Shown: positions 1 to 7,883 of the stretch, piece after piece
Position numbering within the stretch: position 1 is the first letter of the stretch
Layout: the number at the start of each line of letters is the position of its first letter
Origin: VAXT01 sp963794605
Lineage (GTDB): Bacteria > Actinomycetota > Thermoleophilia > Gaiellales > Gaiellaceae
Assembly (NCBI GenBank): GCA_963794605.1
Contig: CAWCEN010000002.1
Location: 124,001 to 188,000, forward strand
Direction: 5' to 3'
Length of the DNA stretch: 64,000 nt
Made by a program: the position numbers and the translations under genes
Notes under the pieces: model-generated
The model's input: the letters and a program-made list of their open reading frames with translations, nothing else
Told to the model about the DNA's origin: nothing
The model's database searches: none

Positions 1-279
1 GATCCGATCCTGCATGCCCTCGCCGACGAAGCGGTGCCGTGCGATCGATACCGAGTCCTGCCGCAGCCCCTCGACGTGTGGGTTCCGCAGGAAGTAGGCC
101 GCCGAGTAGTACTCGGCCTTGCCCGCGGAGAGCAGCAACGGCCGGGCGCCGTTGATCGTCAGCTCGAGCCTGGACAGGAAGCGCGTGTCGAACGCGTACA
201 GCCCGCTCGTCGTGAACGTGAAGTCCCCGTTCTCGTCACTGATGCAGAAGTTCGATCCTTCGAGGATCGTGATTGCCAT
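1..279 (-). CDS. Glycogen debranching enzyme family, N-terminal part (cut by window edge)
   Basis: The first 93 codons of a minus-strand gene run off the left edge. The translation begins MAITILEGSNFCISDENGDF and continues with FDTRFLSRLEL and YYSAAYFLRNP, the pattern of the N-terminal domain of bacterial amylo-alpha-1,6-glucosidase-like proteins (GDE_N family), which precedes the catalytic (alpha/alpha)6 barrel. The ATG overlaps the stop of the upstream SDR gene (TGATG at 277-281), so the two are probably translationally coupled. The catalytic domain lies outside the window, so activity cannot be judged. Confidence 0.8.
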   Translation of the reverse strand, partial: MAITILEGSNFCISDENGDFTFTTSGLYAFDTRFLSRLELTINGARPLLLSAGKAEYYSAAYFLRNPHVEGLRQDSVSIARHRFVGEGMQDRI

Positions 280-1046
280 CAGTGGCGGTGGATCCTCACG
301 GCGGTCGACTGGTCGATTGTCTTGACGACGAGCTCGTCGATGTTCACGTGGGCCGGCCGCGTGACCGCGAACAGCACGCAGTCGGCGATGTCTTCCGGCT
401 TGAGAGCGTCGACGTCCTCGTAGACCTTCCGCGCACCCTCTTGATCGCCCCGGAAGCGGACCATGGAGAAGTTCGTCTCGACGAGGCCCGGATCGACGAT
501 CGTCAGGTGGATCGGCCGGCCGAGCAGATCCTGGCGTAACGCATACGTGAAACCACGCACGGCGAACTTCGAGGTGATGTAGACCGCGGCATTCTCGTAC
601 GGCTCGCGGCCGGCGACGGAGCCGAGGTTGACGATGTGGCCTCCGTCGCGGATGTGCGGCAGACAGAGCCGGGTCAGGCGCAGGACGCCGAGCACGTTCG
701 TCTCGATCACCGTCGTCTCGTCCGCATCGGTCGACTCCCAGAACGGGTCGCGCCCGAGGCCTAGGCCCGCGTTGTTGACGAGGATGTCGATCCCGCCGAG
801 GTCGGCGACGGCGCGCTCGACGAAGCGCTCGGAGCTCGTCTCGTCCCTGACGTCGAGGTCGAACGCGTAGAAGCCGTCTCGATCCGGGAGCCGCTCGACG
901 CGGCGGGCGCCGACGGCAACCCTCGCTCCGGCCTCGGCCAGCGCATGCGCAGTGGCCGCCCCGATCCCGCTCGAGGCGCCGGTGACGACAGCCGTCTTGT
1001 CCTCGAGTGAGGCCAAGTCGCGAACCTTAACGTCGCCGCGCCTCAA
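279..1046 (-). CDS. Short-chain dehydrogenase/reductase, YdfG-like
   Basis: A 255-residue classical SDR. The Rossmann glycine motif TGASSGIG is at residues 22-29, NNAG at 91-94, and the catalytic Ser143, Tyr156 and Lys160 are all present. The C-terminal stretch with KPEDIAD and PAHVNIDELVV resembles the NADP-dependent 3-hydroxy acid (serine) dehydrogenase YdfG, which suggests oxidation of a beta-hydroxy acid; the exact substrate is inference. It ends inside the start of the glycogen-debranching gene. Residues 1-14 are poorly conserved, so the true start may be slightly downstream. A palindromic repeat cluster lies just upstream. Confidence 0.85.
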   Translation of the reverse strand: MRRGDVKVRDLASLEDKTAVVTGASSGIGAATAHALAEAGARVAVGARRVERLPDRDGFYAFDLDVRDETSSERFVERAVADLGGIDILVNNAGLGLGRDPFWESTDADETTVIETNVLGVLRLTRLCLPHIRDGGHIVNLGSVAGREPYENAAVYITSKFAVRGFTYALRQDLLGRPIHLTIVDPGLVETNFSMVRFRGDQEGARKVYEDVDALKPEDIADCVLFAVTRPAHVNIDELVVKTIDQSTAVRIHRH

Positions 1047-1047
1047 T

Positions 1048-1157
1048 GATCACGGGGTCAGACCCCGTAAAGATCACGGGGTCAGACCCTGTAAGGAACG
1101 AGCCTCCGCAAACCGGCTCTCGTAGCGGAACCGACCCCTAACGGGGTCAGACCCTGG
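1048..1157. repeat. Three copies of the palindrome ACGGGGTCAGACCCCGT
   Basis: Copies lie at 1052-1068 (perfect palindrome), 1076-1092 and 1141-1157, the last two with one arm imperfect. The first two are embedded in a longer direct repeat that starts GATCACGGGGTCAGACCC. They fill the space between the stop of the NarL gene and the start of the SDR. They could be an operator array or an intergenic repeat family; nothing here decides. Confidence 0.7.
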
Positions 1158-1168
1158 TCGGGGCTGAC

Positions 1169-1789
1169 TTACTGGAAGAGGCCGAGACGGAGCGCAGTCG
1201 CGACCGCGTGCGTGCGGGTGCGTGCGTTCAGCCGCTCGCAGGCTTTGCGCACGTGTGTGCGGACAGTCTCGGGGCTGATCGAGAGGCGGCTGCCGATCTC
1301 TCCGTGCGACAGGCCGTCCGCGATGTGGGCCAGCACCTCCGCCTCACGGGGCGTGAGCGCCGGCTTGCTGGCGACGCCGTTGAGCATGACCGGCGCGAGC
1401 GCGGGGTCAACGTAGCGCTGCCCGGCGCAGATCGTCTCCAGCGCCTGAGCAAGATCGGCGAGCGGGGCGTCCTTGAGGATCAGTGCGTGGGCCCCGGCAT
1501 CGAAGACGGCGCCGACGATGCTCTGATCCGTGTCCGCGGTGTAAACAGCGACCAGCATGTCAGGGGCGGCCTCTCGGATCTGCTCGAGGAGCTCCAGGCC
1601 CGAGAGGTGCGGCATCCGGTAGTCGACGAGCGCGATGTCGGGCTTCGTCTCCTTGATGTCCGCCACCGCGGCCACGCCGTCGCGGGAGCGGCCGACGACC
1701 TCGAAGCCGTGGCTCTCGAGGAAGTCCGAGACGGCTGCGACGAGCGCAGGATGGTCGTCCGCGACGAGGCAGCGGAACCGGCGGCTCAC
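1169..1789 (-). CDS. NarL/FixJ-family response regulator
   Basis: A 206-residue regulator. The receiver domain (1-120) has the acidic pair D11-D12, phospho-acceptor Asp56 in ALVDYRMP, and the conserved Lys in LKDAP. A LuxR-type helix-turn-helix follows (LTPREAEVLAHIADGLS). I use the GTG at 1789 because it overlaps the stop of the HD-GYP gene as GTGA, and a longer reading adds only a low-complexity Arg/Pro-rich tail. It is the last gene of a kinase, HD-GYP, NarL operon and is the likely DNA-binding output. Confidence 0.9.
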   Translation of the reverse strand: MSRRFRCLVADDHPALVAAVSDFLESHGFEVVGRSRDGVAAVADIKETKPDIALVDYRMPHLSGLELLEQIREAAPDMLVAVYTADTDQSIVGAVFDAGAHALILKDAPLADLAQALETICAGQRYVDPALAPVMLNGVASKPALTPREAEVLAHIADGLSHGEIGSRLSISPETVRTHVRKACERLNARTRTHAVATALRLGLFQ

Positions 1790-2856
1790 TGGGCGGCCTC
1801 GCCCAGGTGCCCGCGCCGCGCGCGGCGCTCGTTCGGCCCCGGAAAGCGCAGGACTGCGGCACCCGGTCGCGGCTCTGCGATCCGGAGGCCGTCGGGAGTG
1901 AAGCCGACGGCACCGGACTCGATGAGCCTCAGGGTGTGGTCGACGATCGCGGGATCCCACTGTGTCCCGCGTCCGCGCTCGAGCTCGTGGACGATCTCGG
2001 TCTGCGGCAGGGCGTCGCGGTAGACCCGGCTGGCGGACATCGCCTCGACGGCGTCGGCCACGGCCATGATCCGTGCGCCGAGCGGGATCGCGTTGCCTCT
2101 GAGCCCGTCGGGATAGCCGAGCCCGTCCCAGCGCTCGTGGTGGTGGCGGACGATCGGCCGCACCGCCGCGAGGAGCTCGAGCGGCTCGAGCAGGTGGTCC
2201 CCGATCTCGGTGTGCGCGCGCATGAGCGACCGTTCCTCGGCAGTCAGCGCCGACGGTTTGAGCAGCACGCTGTCGGGGATGCCGATCTTCCCCACGTCGT
2301 GCAGCAGCGCGCCGAGACGGATGGTCTCGATCTCCTGCTCCCTGAGCCCGACCGCCACCGCAAGGCGCATCGCGAGTCGGGTCAGACGCTCGGCGTGGCC
2401 GCGCATGCCCTCTTCGCGGGCCTCGATCGCGTTGGCGAGCGCGCTGGTCAACGTGGGCGCCAGCAGGCGCTCGCGGAGGTCCCGTTCGCTCCGCCCCGCC
2501 CGGTCCAGCGCCTTCGCCAGCGCGAGCTCGAGCTCCGTCTGGGTGAACGGCTTGGCGACGAAGCCGTCCGCGCCGCGCGCGAGTGCCTCGCTCAGATCGT
2601 CGCGAGTGGTCGCGCCGGTCACGAGCACGATCGGCAGGTTCGGGCGACGGATGCGCATCGTCTCGAGCAGCTCGAACCCCGAGCCGTCGGGCATGAACAC
2701 ATCCGTGATCACGAGGCGGATGCTCTCGTCGGAGAAGAGCTCCAGGGCCTCGGCAGCCGACGACGCGCAGACGACCTCGTAGCCCGAGCCGGCGAGCATG
2801 GCGGTGATCACCTCGCGGACGACGGCCTGGTCGTCGATGACGAGGACCTTCGTCAC
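1786..2856 (-). CDS. Response regulator with HD-GYP cyclic-di-GMP phosphodiesterase domain
   Basis: A 356-residue protein with an N-terminal receiver domain (phospho-acceptor Asp52 in ITDVFMPDG, Lys102 in AKPF) joined to an HD-GYP domain. The HD signature HDVGKIGIPD starts at residue 186 and HHERWDGLGYPDGL starts at 239, so the metal and GYP residues are intact and hydrolysis of cyclic-di-GMP is expected. The GTG start overlaps the stop of the upstream kinase gene, and its stop overlaps the start of the NarL gene. The operon therefore links one kinase to both second-messenger and transcriptional output. Confidence 0.92.
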   Translation of the reverse strand: MTKVLVIDDQAVVREVITAMLAGSGYEVVCASSAAEALELFSDESIRLVITDVFMPDGSGFELLETMRIRRPNLPIVLVTGATTRDDLSEALARGADGFVAKPFTQTELELALAKALDRAGRSERDLRERLLAPTLTSALANAIEAREEGMRGHAERLTRLAMRLAVAVGLREQEIETIRLGALLHDVGKIGIPDSVLLKPSALTAEERSLMRAHTEIGDHLLEPLELLAAVRPIVRHHHERWDGLGYPDGLRGNAIPLGARIMAVADAVEAMSASRVYRDALPQTEIVHELERGRGTQWDPAIVDHTLRLIESGAVGFTPDGLRIAEPRPGAAVLRFPGPNERRARRGHLGEAAQ

Positions 2857-3596
2857 ACTGCAGCTCCTGCGAGCGGGAGGCGGAGGACGAACGTCGCTCC
2901 GGTTCCGACCGATGAGACGACGCTCAGGTCGCCGCCGTGCGCGCGGGCGATCTCGAGGCTCGCAGCGAGCCCGAGACCCGTGCCGGACTTCGTCGTCGCG
3001 AACGCCTCGAATAGGTGCTTGCGAATGCCCGGATCGACCCCTGCGCCCGTGTCCGCGACGCTCGCGACTGCGCACTGGTCGTCGCGCTCGAGCCGAACCG
3101 TCGCGGTGCCGCCCGCGGGCAGCGCCTGCTGCGCGTTGACGAGCAGGCTCAGGAAGATCTGGCCCAGGCGGGCGGGACTACCGTGAACGTGGAGCGGCTC
3201 GCGGCAATAGTCCTCACGGAGCTCGAAGTTCTTATTCGCATTCGTGCAGCGCACGAGCTCGACCGCTTCCTCGGCGATCCTGTGCAGCGAGACCGTCTCG
3301 AAGTCGTCTATCTCGGGGCGGGCAAGGCGGAGCAGCGCGTGCGTGATGTGCTTGATCTCGAGCCCGCTCTGCCGGACGAGGACCAGGCGATCGTGCTCGG
3401 GCGAGCCGGGCTCGACGTCGGCGAGCAGGAGATCGACGAGGCCGAGCATCCCGAATAGCGGGTTGTTGACCTCGTGCGCGAGCCCGAGCACGAGCTCTCC
3501 GAGCGAGCTGAGGCGTCCCGCCTCGAGGAGGGCTTCTCGTTCAGGCGTAGCGGAATCCGCGCCAAAAAACGGCGAAGCGGCTGCGGCGTGCTGCAT
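2853..3596 (-). CDS. Soluble sensor histidine kinase
   Basis: A 247-residue kinase with almost no sensory region: only about 25 residues precede the dimerisation domain. The H-box is LAHEVNNPLFG with His41. The ATP-binding domain has the N-box LLVNAQQA, G1 VADTGAGV, F-box FEAFATTK and G2 SGTGLGLA. No membrane segment is seen, so it is cytoplasmic and presumably relies on a partner for signal input. It is the first gene of a three-gene operon with the HD-GYP and NarL regulators, both overlapping by 4 bases. Confidence 0.88.
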   Translation of the reverse strand: MQHAAAASPFFGADSATPEREALLEAGRLSSLGELVLGLAHEVNNPLFGMLGLVDLLLADVEPGSPEHDRLVLVRQSGLEIKHITHALLRLARPEIDDFETVSLHRIAEEAVELVRCTNANKNFELREDYCREPLHVHGSPARLGQIFLSLLVNAQQALPAGGTATVRLERDDQCAVASVADTGAGVDPGIRKHLFEAFATTKSGTGLGLAASLEIARAHGGDLSVVSSVGTGATFVLRLPLAGAAV

Positions 3597-4027
3597 CCGT
3601 CTTGGTATCGGAGAAAAACGGCTTGGGCTGAAGCTCCCAGCGCTCTCGAGGGAAGCCCCCGGGACATCTCCGGGCCGATGTGACCGCCTAGGACCCCGTT
3701 ACGGGTTTCTCCGAGGGCTGGATCGGGGCTTTCGCCGCTGTGGCCGCAGCCAGCCTGCACGACCATGACTCGGCAAGTATTTGAAGGAGGCGGAGTTGAC
3801 TCCGCACGAGGCATACCTCGACCGAGAGCGGTGGACATTCGTTCACGACTGCCGGACTCGTCTCAGGCTCGTCGAGCACGGTTACGTCGCGGACCCACGC
3901 GGGGTACGCGCGGCCGGGCTTCGTGCCTTGATCGACAGACACGCGCGAGTTGCTACGTGGGCCGCAAATGGACGCGCTCGTACAGGCGTCACGGAGTCCG
4001 AAGACCCCGCCGGCGTAGTTGAGCGAT
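3597..4027. other. Intergenic stretch, at most one weak ORF
   Basis: About 430 bases between the kinase and the tRNA cluster. A good ribosome-binding site (AAGGAGG at 3784-3790) precedes a TTG at 3796 that opens a frame reading LTPHEAYLDRERWTF, but the frame runs into tRNA-Val at 4053 and matches nothing I recognise. It may be the remnant of a gene. Otherwise I see nothing here. Confidence 0.35.
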
Positions 4028-4099
4028 GGGCGGTACCGGGATCGAACCAGTGACCTCCTGCTTGTAAGGCAGGCGCTCTCCCAGCTGAGCTAACCGCCC
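4028..4099 (-). tRNA. tRNA-Val (TAC)
   Basis: The minus strand folds as a full cloverleaf: acceptor GGGCGGT, D arm TAGCTCAGCTGGGAGAGC, anticodon stem CCTGC/GCAGG around loop CTTACAA, and T arm with GGTTCGATCC. The anticodon TAC reads valine codons. CCA is not encoded. It is the first of three tRNA genes in 270 bases. Confidence 0.95.
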
Positions 4100-4106
4100 G
4101 AGTTGG

Positions 4107-4179
4107 TGCCCCCAGCGGGATTCGAACCCGCGCTGCAGCCTTGAAAGGGCTGTGACCTTGACCGCTAGTCGATGGGGGC
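4107..4179 (-). tRNA. tRNA-Glu (TTC)
   Basis: The minus strand folds with acceptor GCCCCCA/TGGGGGC, anticodon stem CAGCC/GGCTG around loop CTTTCAA, and T loop GGTTCGAATCC. The anticodon TTC reads glutamate codons. It lies 7 bases from tRNA-Val on the same strand and is probably co-transcribed with it. Confidence 0.95.
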
Positions 4180-4225
4180 CCGCTGATGAGTCTAGCCGCG
4201 ACCTCCGGGCTACACTCGCCAACGA

Positions 4226-4298
4226 GGGCCGGTAGCTCAGTTGGTAGAGCAGGGGACTTTTAATCCCAAGGTCACAGGTTCGATCCCTGTCCGGCCCA
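4226..4298 (+). tRNA. tRNA-Lys (TTT)
   Basis: The plus strand folds with acceptor GGGCCGG/CCGGCCC, a standard D arm, anticodon stem GGGGA/TCCCA around loop CTTTTAA, and T loop GGTTCGATCC. The anticodon TTT reads lysine codons. It is divergent from the Val/Glu pair. An integrase gene starts 92 bases past its 3' end, the usual position for an element that uses a tRNA 3' end as attachment site. Confidence 0.95.
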
Positions 4299-4389
4299 TC
4301 ACCGAAGCACCTGCAAATTGCACCGTTTTGCCTGTCCTCCGGGGAGAGCTTTCGGTAGATTGGAGGACGGGTGGAGTACGCCTTGCTCC

Positions 4390-5568
4390 TTAGACAGGGA
4401 AGACGCCCTCCATCTTGGCGGCTTGGAGCTTTCGCTCGGCGCGTTCCCAGTGCCCATAGATGTCGGTCGTGACCTTCAGGGTGGAATGGCCGAGGTGCCT
4501 CAGGGTGGAATGGCCGAGGTGCCGAGAGAGCCAGGTGATCTGGGCGCCGCTCTCCAGAGCGCGCTTGGCGAACGTGTGCCGGAAGCTGTGAAACGTCCGC
4601 TTCTCTAGCGTCGGTCCGACCCGTTGGATACCGGCGCGAGCCATCGCCGGATAGAGATGGCGGCGGAGCACGACCGAGGGCGTCAGAAAGCCGATGCCGT
4701 TCGCGCCTGGAAAGACGAGGCTGTCGCCGTTAGCGTTCTCCCCCTCGCCCCGCAGTCGAGCGAGCATCTCCACTACGTCCGAGATCAAGTCGACGTCACG
4801 ACGTTCGCGGTTCTTCGGCGTCCCGAGCGTGCTCCCCGTGCGACTCCGGCGAACGCGCACGACCGCCTCCTCGAGATCGACGTCGCACCAGCGGAGCGCG
4901 ACGAGCTCGCCCTGCCGCATTCCCGTCTTGAGCGCGACCAGGCACAGCGACCGGTAGGGCTCGTCGCGGAGGTGGCCGAAGAGGCGAGGCAGCTCATCGT
5001 TCTCGAAGTACGCGGCCTCCTTCCGCTCCGGCCTGGGCCTCTGCGCCGGCGGCAGCTCCCGAACCGGGTTCGACTCCGCATAGCGGTAGAAGACGGCCGC
5101 CTGCAGACAAGCACCCAACACGCGCAGATGCTTCGCCCGAGTTGACGCCGAGCAGCCGCGCTCTCTAAGAATCGTGTTGAAGCGACCGATGTCTTCGGGC
5201 CCGATTCGACGGACGCGCGTTCCTCCGAAGACCTCCTTGGCGTGAACGATCGTCGACCGGTACGAGCCGACAGTCGATGGCTTGCGCTCAAGCGACTCGA
5301 GCCAGCGCCGTGCCCAGTCTGCGAACCCCATGTTGAGTTGCGGGCGGTATTCGCCCTCTTCGACCGAGTCCTCTATTCGCAGCAGCGCCAGTTCAGCTTG
5401 CTGGCGGTCTCGACCTACGACCTCCCTGTGCGCGTGATCGCCCTCGCGGACTACTACGTAGTAGATAGGCCCTTGAGGGCAAGTGCACCCGGCCTCCGAT
5501 TGATCGAACCGCGTCCACGCACGGCCAAGCGCGCACCGAGTGGAGTGCTTCGCTTGCAGGCTAGGCAT
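4390..5568 (-). CDS. Tyrosine recombinase/phage-type integrase
   Basis: A 392-residue integrase with an N-terminal arm-type segment, a SAM-like core-binding domain (about 80-170) and a catalytic domain with Arg218 (TGMRQGEL), His327-Arg330 (HSFRH), the HLGHS motif at 350 and nucleophile Tyr371 (TTDIYGHW). The HLGHSTL motif occurs twice in a row because of an exact 24-bp tandem duplication, which adds eight residues between the conserved His and the Tyr and may impair the enzyme. It lies next to tRNA-Lys and is divergent from an excisionase-like gene, so it marks an integrated element. I did not find the far attachment site. Confidence 0.92.
   Translation of the reverse strand: MPSLQAKHSTRCALGRAWTRFDQSEAGCTCPQGPIYYVVVREGDHAHREVVGRDRQQAELALLRIEDSVEEGEYRPQLNMGFADWARRWLESLERKPSTVGSYRSTIVHAKEVFGGTRVRRIGPEDIGRFNTILRERGCSASTRAKHLRVLGACLQAAVFYRYAESNPVRELPPAQRPRPERKEAAYFENDELPRLFGHLRDEPYRSLCLVALKTGMRQGELVALRWCDVDLEEAVVRVRRSRTGSTLGTPKNRERRDVDLISDVVEMLARLRGEGENANGDSLVFPGANGIGFLTPSVVLRRHLYPAMARAGIQRVGPTLEKRTFHSFRHTFAKRALESGAQITWLSRHLGHSTLRHLGHSTLKVTTDIYGHWERAERKLQAAKMEGVFPV
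4476..4523. repeat. Exact 24-bp tandem duplication inside the integrase gene
   Basis: Bases 4476-4499 and 4500-4523 are identical 24-mers beginning TCAGGGTGGAATGG. The copy is in frame and duplicates the eight residues HLGHSTLR of the catalytic domain. Slippage or an assembly stutter are both possible. Confidence 0.95.
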
Positions 5569-5666
5569 GGGAAAGTGGCTCGCTCGAGGCCATATATAGT
5601 CCTCATATTAGTCACTTTTCCTCCTGATCAAGTCCTTCAGTCCGAGCCCGCTCGTACGGTTTCGGC

Positions 5667-5888
5667 GTGAAGTTGAGATTGGCCGGGCCCGCCGAGGTTG
5701 CCGAACTGCTGAGCGTCAGTAGACGGACTGCGACTCGCTACGCGGCCCGACCCGACTTCCCGGAACCTGTTGCCCGACTTCGTTCTGGGCCCGTGTGGCT
5801 CGAGGAGGAGGTCCTCGAGTGGGCGCAGGGTTCTCCCGTTCAGCGCGGTCGACCGCCCAAGGTGCCCCGGCGGCGCCGAAGCACCTGA
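5667..5888 (+). CDS. Excisionase/AlpA-like helix-turn-helix protein
   Basis: A 73-residue basic protein. The segment PAEVAELLSVSRRTATRYA is a MerR/excisionase-type helix-turn-helix, followed by a wing (FPEPVARLRSGPVWLEEEVLEWA) and a basic tail. This is the layout of small directionality factors that bend DNA next to the attachment site. It is divergent from the integrase with about 100 bases between, which fits a shared control region. Function is inferred from fold and position. Confidence 0.7.
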   Translation: MKLRLAGPAEVAELLSVSRRTATRYAARPDFPEPVARLRSGPVWLEEEVLEWAQGSPVQRGRPPKVPRRRRST

Positions 5889-6198
5889 TGGAGCCGGGTA
5901 CGCAAACTGTCTCGAGATCCGTTTGGAGCGACCGCCGAGCTTGGCGGAGTGCTGGCTGGCCTAGAACACGAAATGCCTCGATTGGTGTAAGAGAGCCCGG
6001 TTAGGGCGCTTCGATCAGCCCCTGTCACGAGGGCGTCTCGTTCACGTAAGCCTCAGTCACGGTTTCTTCCAGAAGCGTGACTTTCTCTGCCAGCGACCTC
6101 TGGACCATCTTCTTCCCGGCGCGGCACCCCTCGACAACGCTCCGGTTACGGGAAACCGCGACACGTTCTGCAGGACGAAGTTGTCAGGCCCGGCGCCA
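5889..6198. other. Intergenic stretch, no gene seen
   Basis: About 310 bases between the excisionase-like gene and the first gene of the stress island. I see no convincing ORF and no repeat of the tRNA-Lys end. The right boundary of the integrated element may lie here, but no sequence mark shows it. Confidence 0.3.
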
Positions 6199-6561
6199 TT
6201 AGGGGGCGAAAACGTCCCCTCCTTCGCTATAGCCAGGGCCTGGTGTGGGCTTGAAAGCGAGACCGGTCGTCTCGTCGTCAGGTCGCGCCCACGAATAGCC
6301 GACCTGAGCAACGTGAGGTGTCCCGGCTACGATCTCCCGCCACTCAGGCGAGGCGACCCAAGAGGTAGGCGCCGCCAGGCGCTCGAGGATTCCGCGGTCA
6401 GAGGTCTCAAAGACGAATGCGATTTCGCTATCTGTCACGAAGACCTCTTGATTCTCGATCGCCAAGGCAGCAGGGTCGAGTGGCGGGTCCGAGCGGACGA
6501 GCGCGCGCGCGCGTTCGCCAGTACCCTCGACCAGCGGTACGATCATTGCGATTCGAGTCAC
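6199..6561 (-). CDS. Small stress-island protein, paralogue of 20046-20378
   Basis: A 120-residue protein starting VTRIAMIVPLVEGTGERAR from GTG at 6561. Its pattern of a beta strand, helix, then QEVFVTDSEIAFVFET, DRGILERLAAP and SPEWREIVAG is shared with the protein at 20046-20378 (QSVFLSAGEVIFIFEG, WGSIVDGPP). It looks like a one-domain ferredoxin-like alpha/beta barrel. I do not recognise a named family. It lies downstream of the GreA-like gene on the same strand and may share its transcript. Confidence 0.65.
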   Translation of the reverse strand: MTRIAMIVPLVEGTGERARALVRSDPPLDPAALAIENQEVFVTDSEIAFVFETSDRGILERLAAPTSWVASPEWREIVAGTPHVAQVGYSWARPDDETTGLAFKPTPGPGYSEGGDVFAP

Positions 6562-6718
6562 GGAAGGCTCCGGTCCAGTCTGCAGAGGCAACGAACTGCT
6601 CCGCCCATTCAAGCTGTGACAACCCGAGGAGGCAGGCAGAACGCCGATCACTGCCGCCCGAGCTCAGGGACCTTAGGGCACCGGGCGGCACGATCAGCAC
6701 GGGCAGCGCGTGAGGGGG

Positions 6719-7237
6719 TCATGCGGCCCGCCTCGATTCCGAGGTAGGGCGGTCGCGCGATCGAACATGGAGGATCTCCACGGCGATGGTCCCCCGTGGG
6801 GTCTCGACTTCGACGACTTCACCTGCTGATCGCCCAACAAGCGCACGCCCGACCGGTGCTTCGGTCGAGACGCGACCGTTTCCGATGTCGGACTCCAGCG
6901 GCCCGACGAGCTCGTATTGGCCTGTTGTATTCGTGTCATCACGAAGATGGACAACGCTGCCGATTCCGGCCAGGCCGTCTGCGGCCGGCGCGACGATCTC
7001 GGCAACCGCGAGTTGCGCCTCGAGCAGGGCGATGCGCCGCTCGAGCTGCGCCTGCTCCTCGAAAAGATCGTAGAGCGCTGGGTTGTTGTCGAGATGGCCA
7101 TCCCGACGCGCTTCGCGTAGGCGTTCTGCGAGGGCACTGCGGGCCTCCGTGCGCAGTTCGTCCAGCTCGCGGCAGCGCTGCGTGTAACCGTCCGCACTGA
7201 TGAGCAGGGTCTCGTCGGTATCGGTCCGCGTTCTCAC
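6719..7237 (-). CDS. GreA/GreB-family transcription elongation factor-like protein
   Basis: A 172-residue protein with an N-terminal coiled coil (about 15-80, rich in Arg, Glu and Leu, with the acidic tip region NNPALYDLFEEQ) and a C-terminal FKBP-like domain (GSVVHLRDD, YELVGPLESD, GRALVGRSAGEVVEVETPRG). This is the Gre fold, whose coiled coil enters the RNA polymerase secondary channel and stimulates transcript cleavage. It is divergent from the USP-kinase-regulator operon, with palindrome 7303-7320 between them, so it may belong to the same regulon. Confidence 0.85.
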   Translation of the reverse strand: MRTRTDTDETLLISADGYTQRCRELDELRTEARSALAERLREARRDGHLDNNPALYDLFEEQAQLERRIALLEAQLAVAEIVAPAADGLAGIGSVVHLRDDTNTTGQYELVGPLESDIGNGRVSTEAPVGRALVGRSAGEVVEVETPRGTIAVEILHVRSRDRPTSESRRAA

Positions 7238-7302
7238 GTTCGGCTCCTCTCGCTTGCTGGGCTAGACGTCACCGATCATCGACGTGGCGTGATGAGGCCG
7301 CC

Positions 7303-7320
7303 ATTGGGCGGCGGCCCCAT
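7303..7320. promoter_or_regulatory. Palindromic operator, copy 1 (ATnGGG-N6-CCCnAT)
   Basis: ATTGGGCGGCGGCCCCAT matches all ten fixed positions. It lies between the divergent GreA-like gene and the USP-kinase-regulator operon. Confidence 0.75.
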
Positions 7321-7416
7321 TTCCAGCGCCGGCTCGCGAGCGCGAATCGGGTTCTGCCCCTATGGCGGCGCAAGGCAAGCTGGGCGACCCTTCCGAGGAC
7401 TATGGAAGCAGGAAAG

Positions 7417-7857
7417 ATGCAAGGAACCTTGCTATGCGCCGTCTCGGACGGCGAGGAGAGCGCGGATGCGCTCGAGCTCGGCGCCCAGTTGAGCGACCGG
7501 CTGGGCCTGCGTCTGGTTCTGGCCCACGCCGTGGACGGGATCAAGAGCATCGGTGACGAGGATGAGAGCGTGACGATGAAGGCCAACCGAGAGGGCGCAG
7601 AGCGGCGCCTGGCCAAGCTCGCCCAGGCGCATGGCCTCGGCGAGCGCGCTGAGCGACGAGTCGCTGTCGGCGAGCCCGCTGCGCTTCTCGGGCAAATCGC
7701 GGCCGAGGAGGCCGCCGACGTAATCGTCGTCGGCGCGCCCGTACGTGGCTGGCGCAACCGCCTCGAAAGCCGCCTTGCCAATGAGATCGGCGCCGAGACG
7801 CCGGTGCCGGTTCTGATTGCGCCGCCACGGACGCGCCGTAATCTAGACCACCGATAA
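7417..7857 (+). CDS. Universal stress protein
   Basis: A USP of about 146 residues. It begins MQGTLLCAVSDGEESADALE, the first strand and loop of the fold, and ends with the strand region ADVIVVGAPVRG and PVPVLIAPPR. The ATP-binding G-2x-G-9x-G(S/T) signature is only partly kept. ATG 7417 follows AGGAAAG closely; an in-frame ATG at 7402 is an alternative. It is the first gene of a unit with the kinase and response regulator that follow (26-base gap), behind a palindromic operator. Confidence 0.85.
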   Translation: MQGTLLCAVSDGEESADALELGAQLSDRLGLRLVLAHAVDGIKSIGDEDESVTMKANREGAERRLAKLAQAHGLGERAERRVAVGEPAALLGQIAAEEAADVIVVGAPVRGWRNRLESRLANEIGAETPVPVLIAPPRTRRNLDHR

Positions 7858-7883
7858 ACGCACGGCCGCGCTAACGTCGAACC

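Noticed and set aside
1048..1157. GGGGTCAGACCCC copies as members of the ATnGGG-N6-CCCnAT set
   Set aside because: The inner spacing is five, not six, and the AT ends are lacking; it resembles 18238 only by chance of GC-rich palindromes, so I list it separately.
3781..4053. Short plus-strand ORF with a good AAGGAGG site ahead of the tRNA genes
   Set aside because: It runs into tRNA-Val and has no recognisable motif; recorded only as a weak possibility.
4226..6198. A direct repeat of the tRNA-Lys 3' end as the right attachment site of the integrated element
   Set aside because: I looked for repeats of CCTGTCCGGCCCATCA by eye in the next few kilobases and found none; the element boundary stays unknown.
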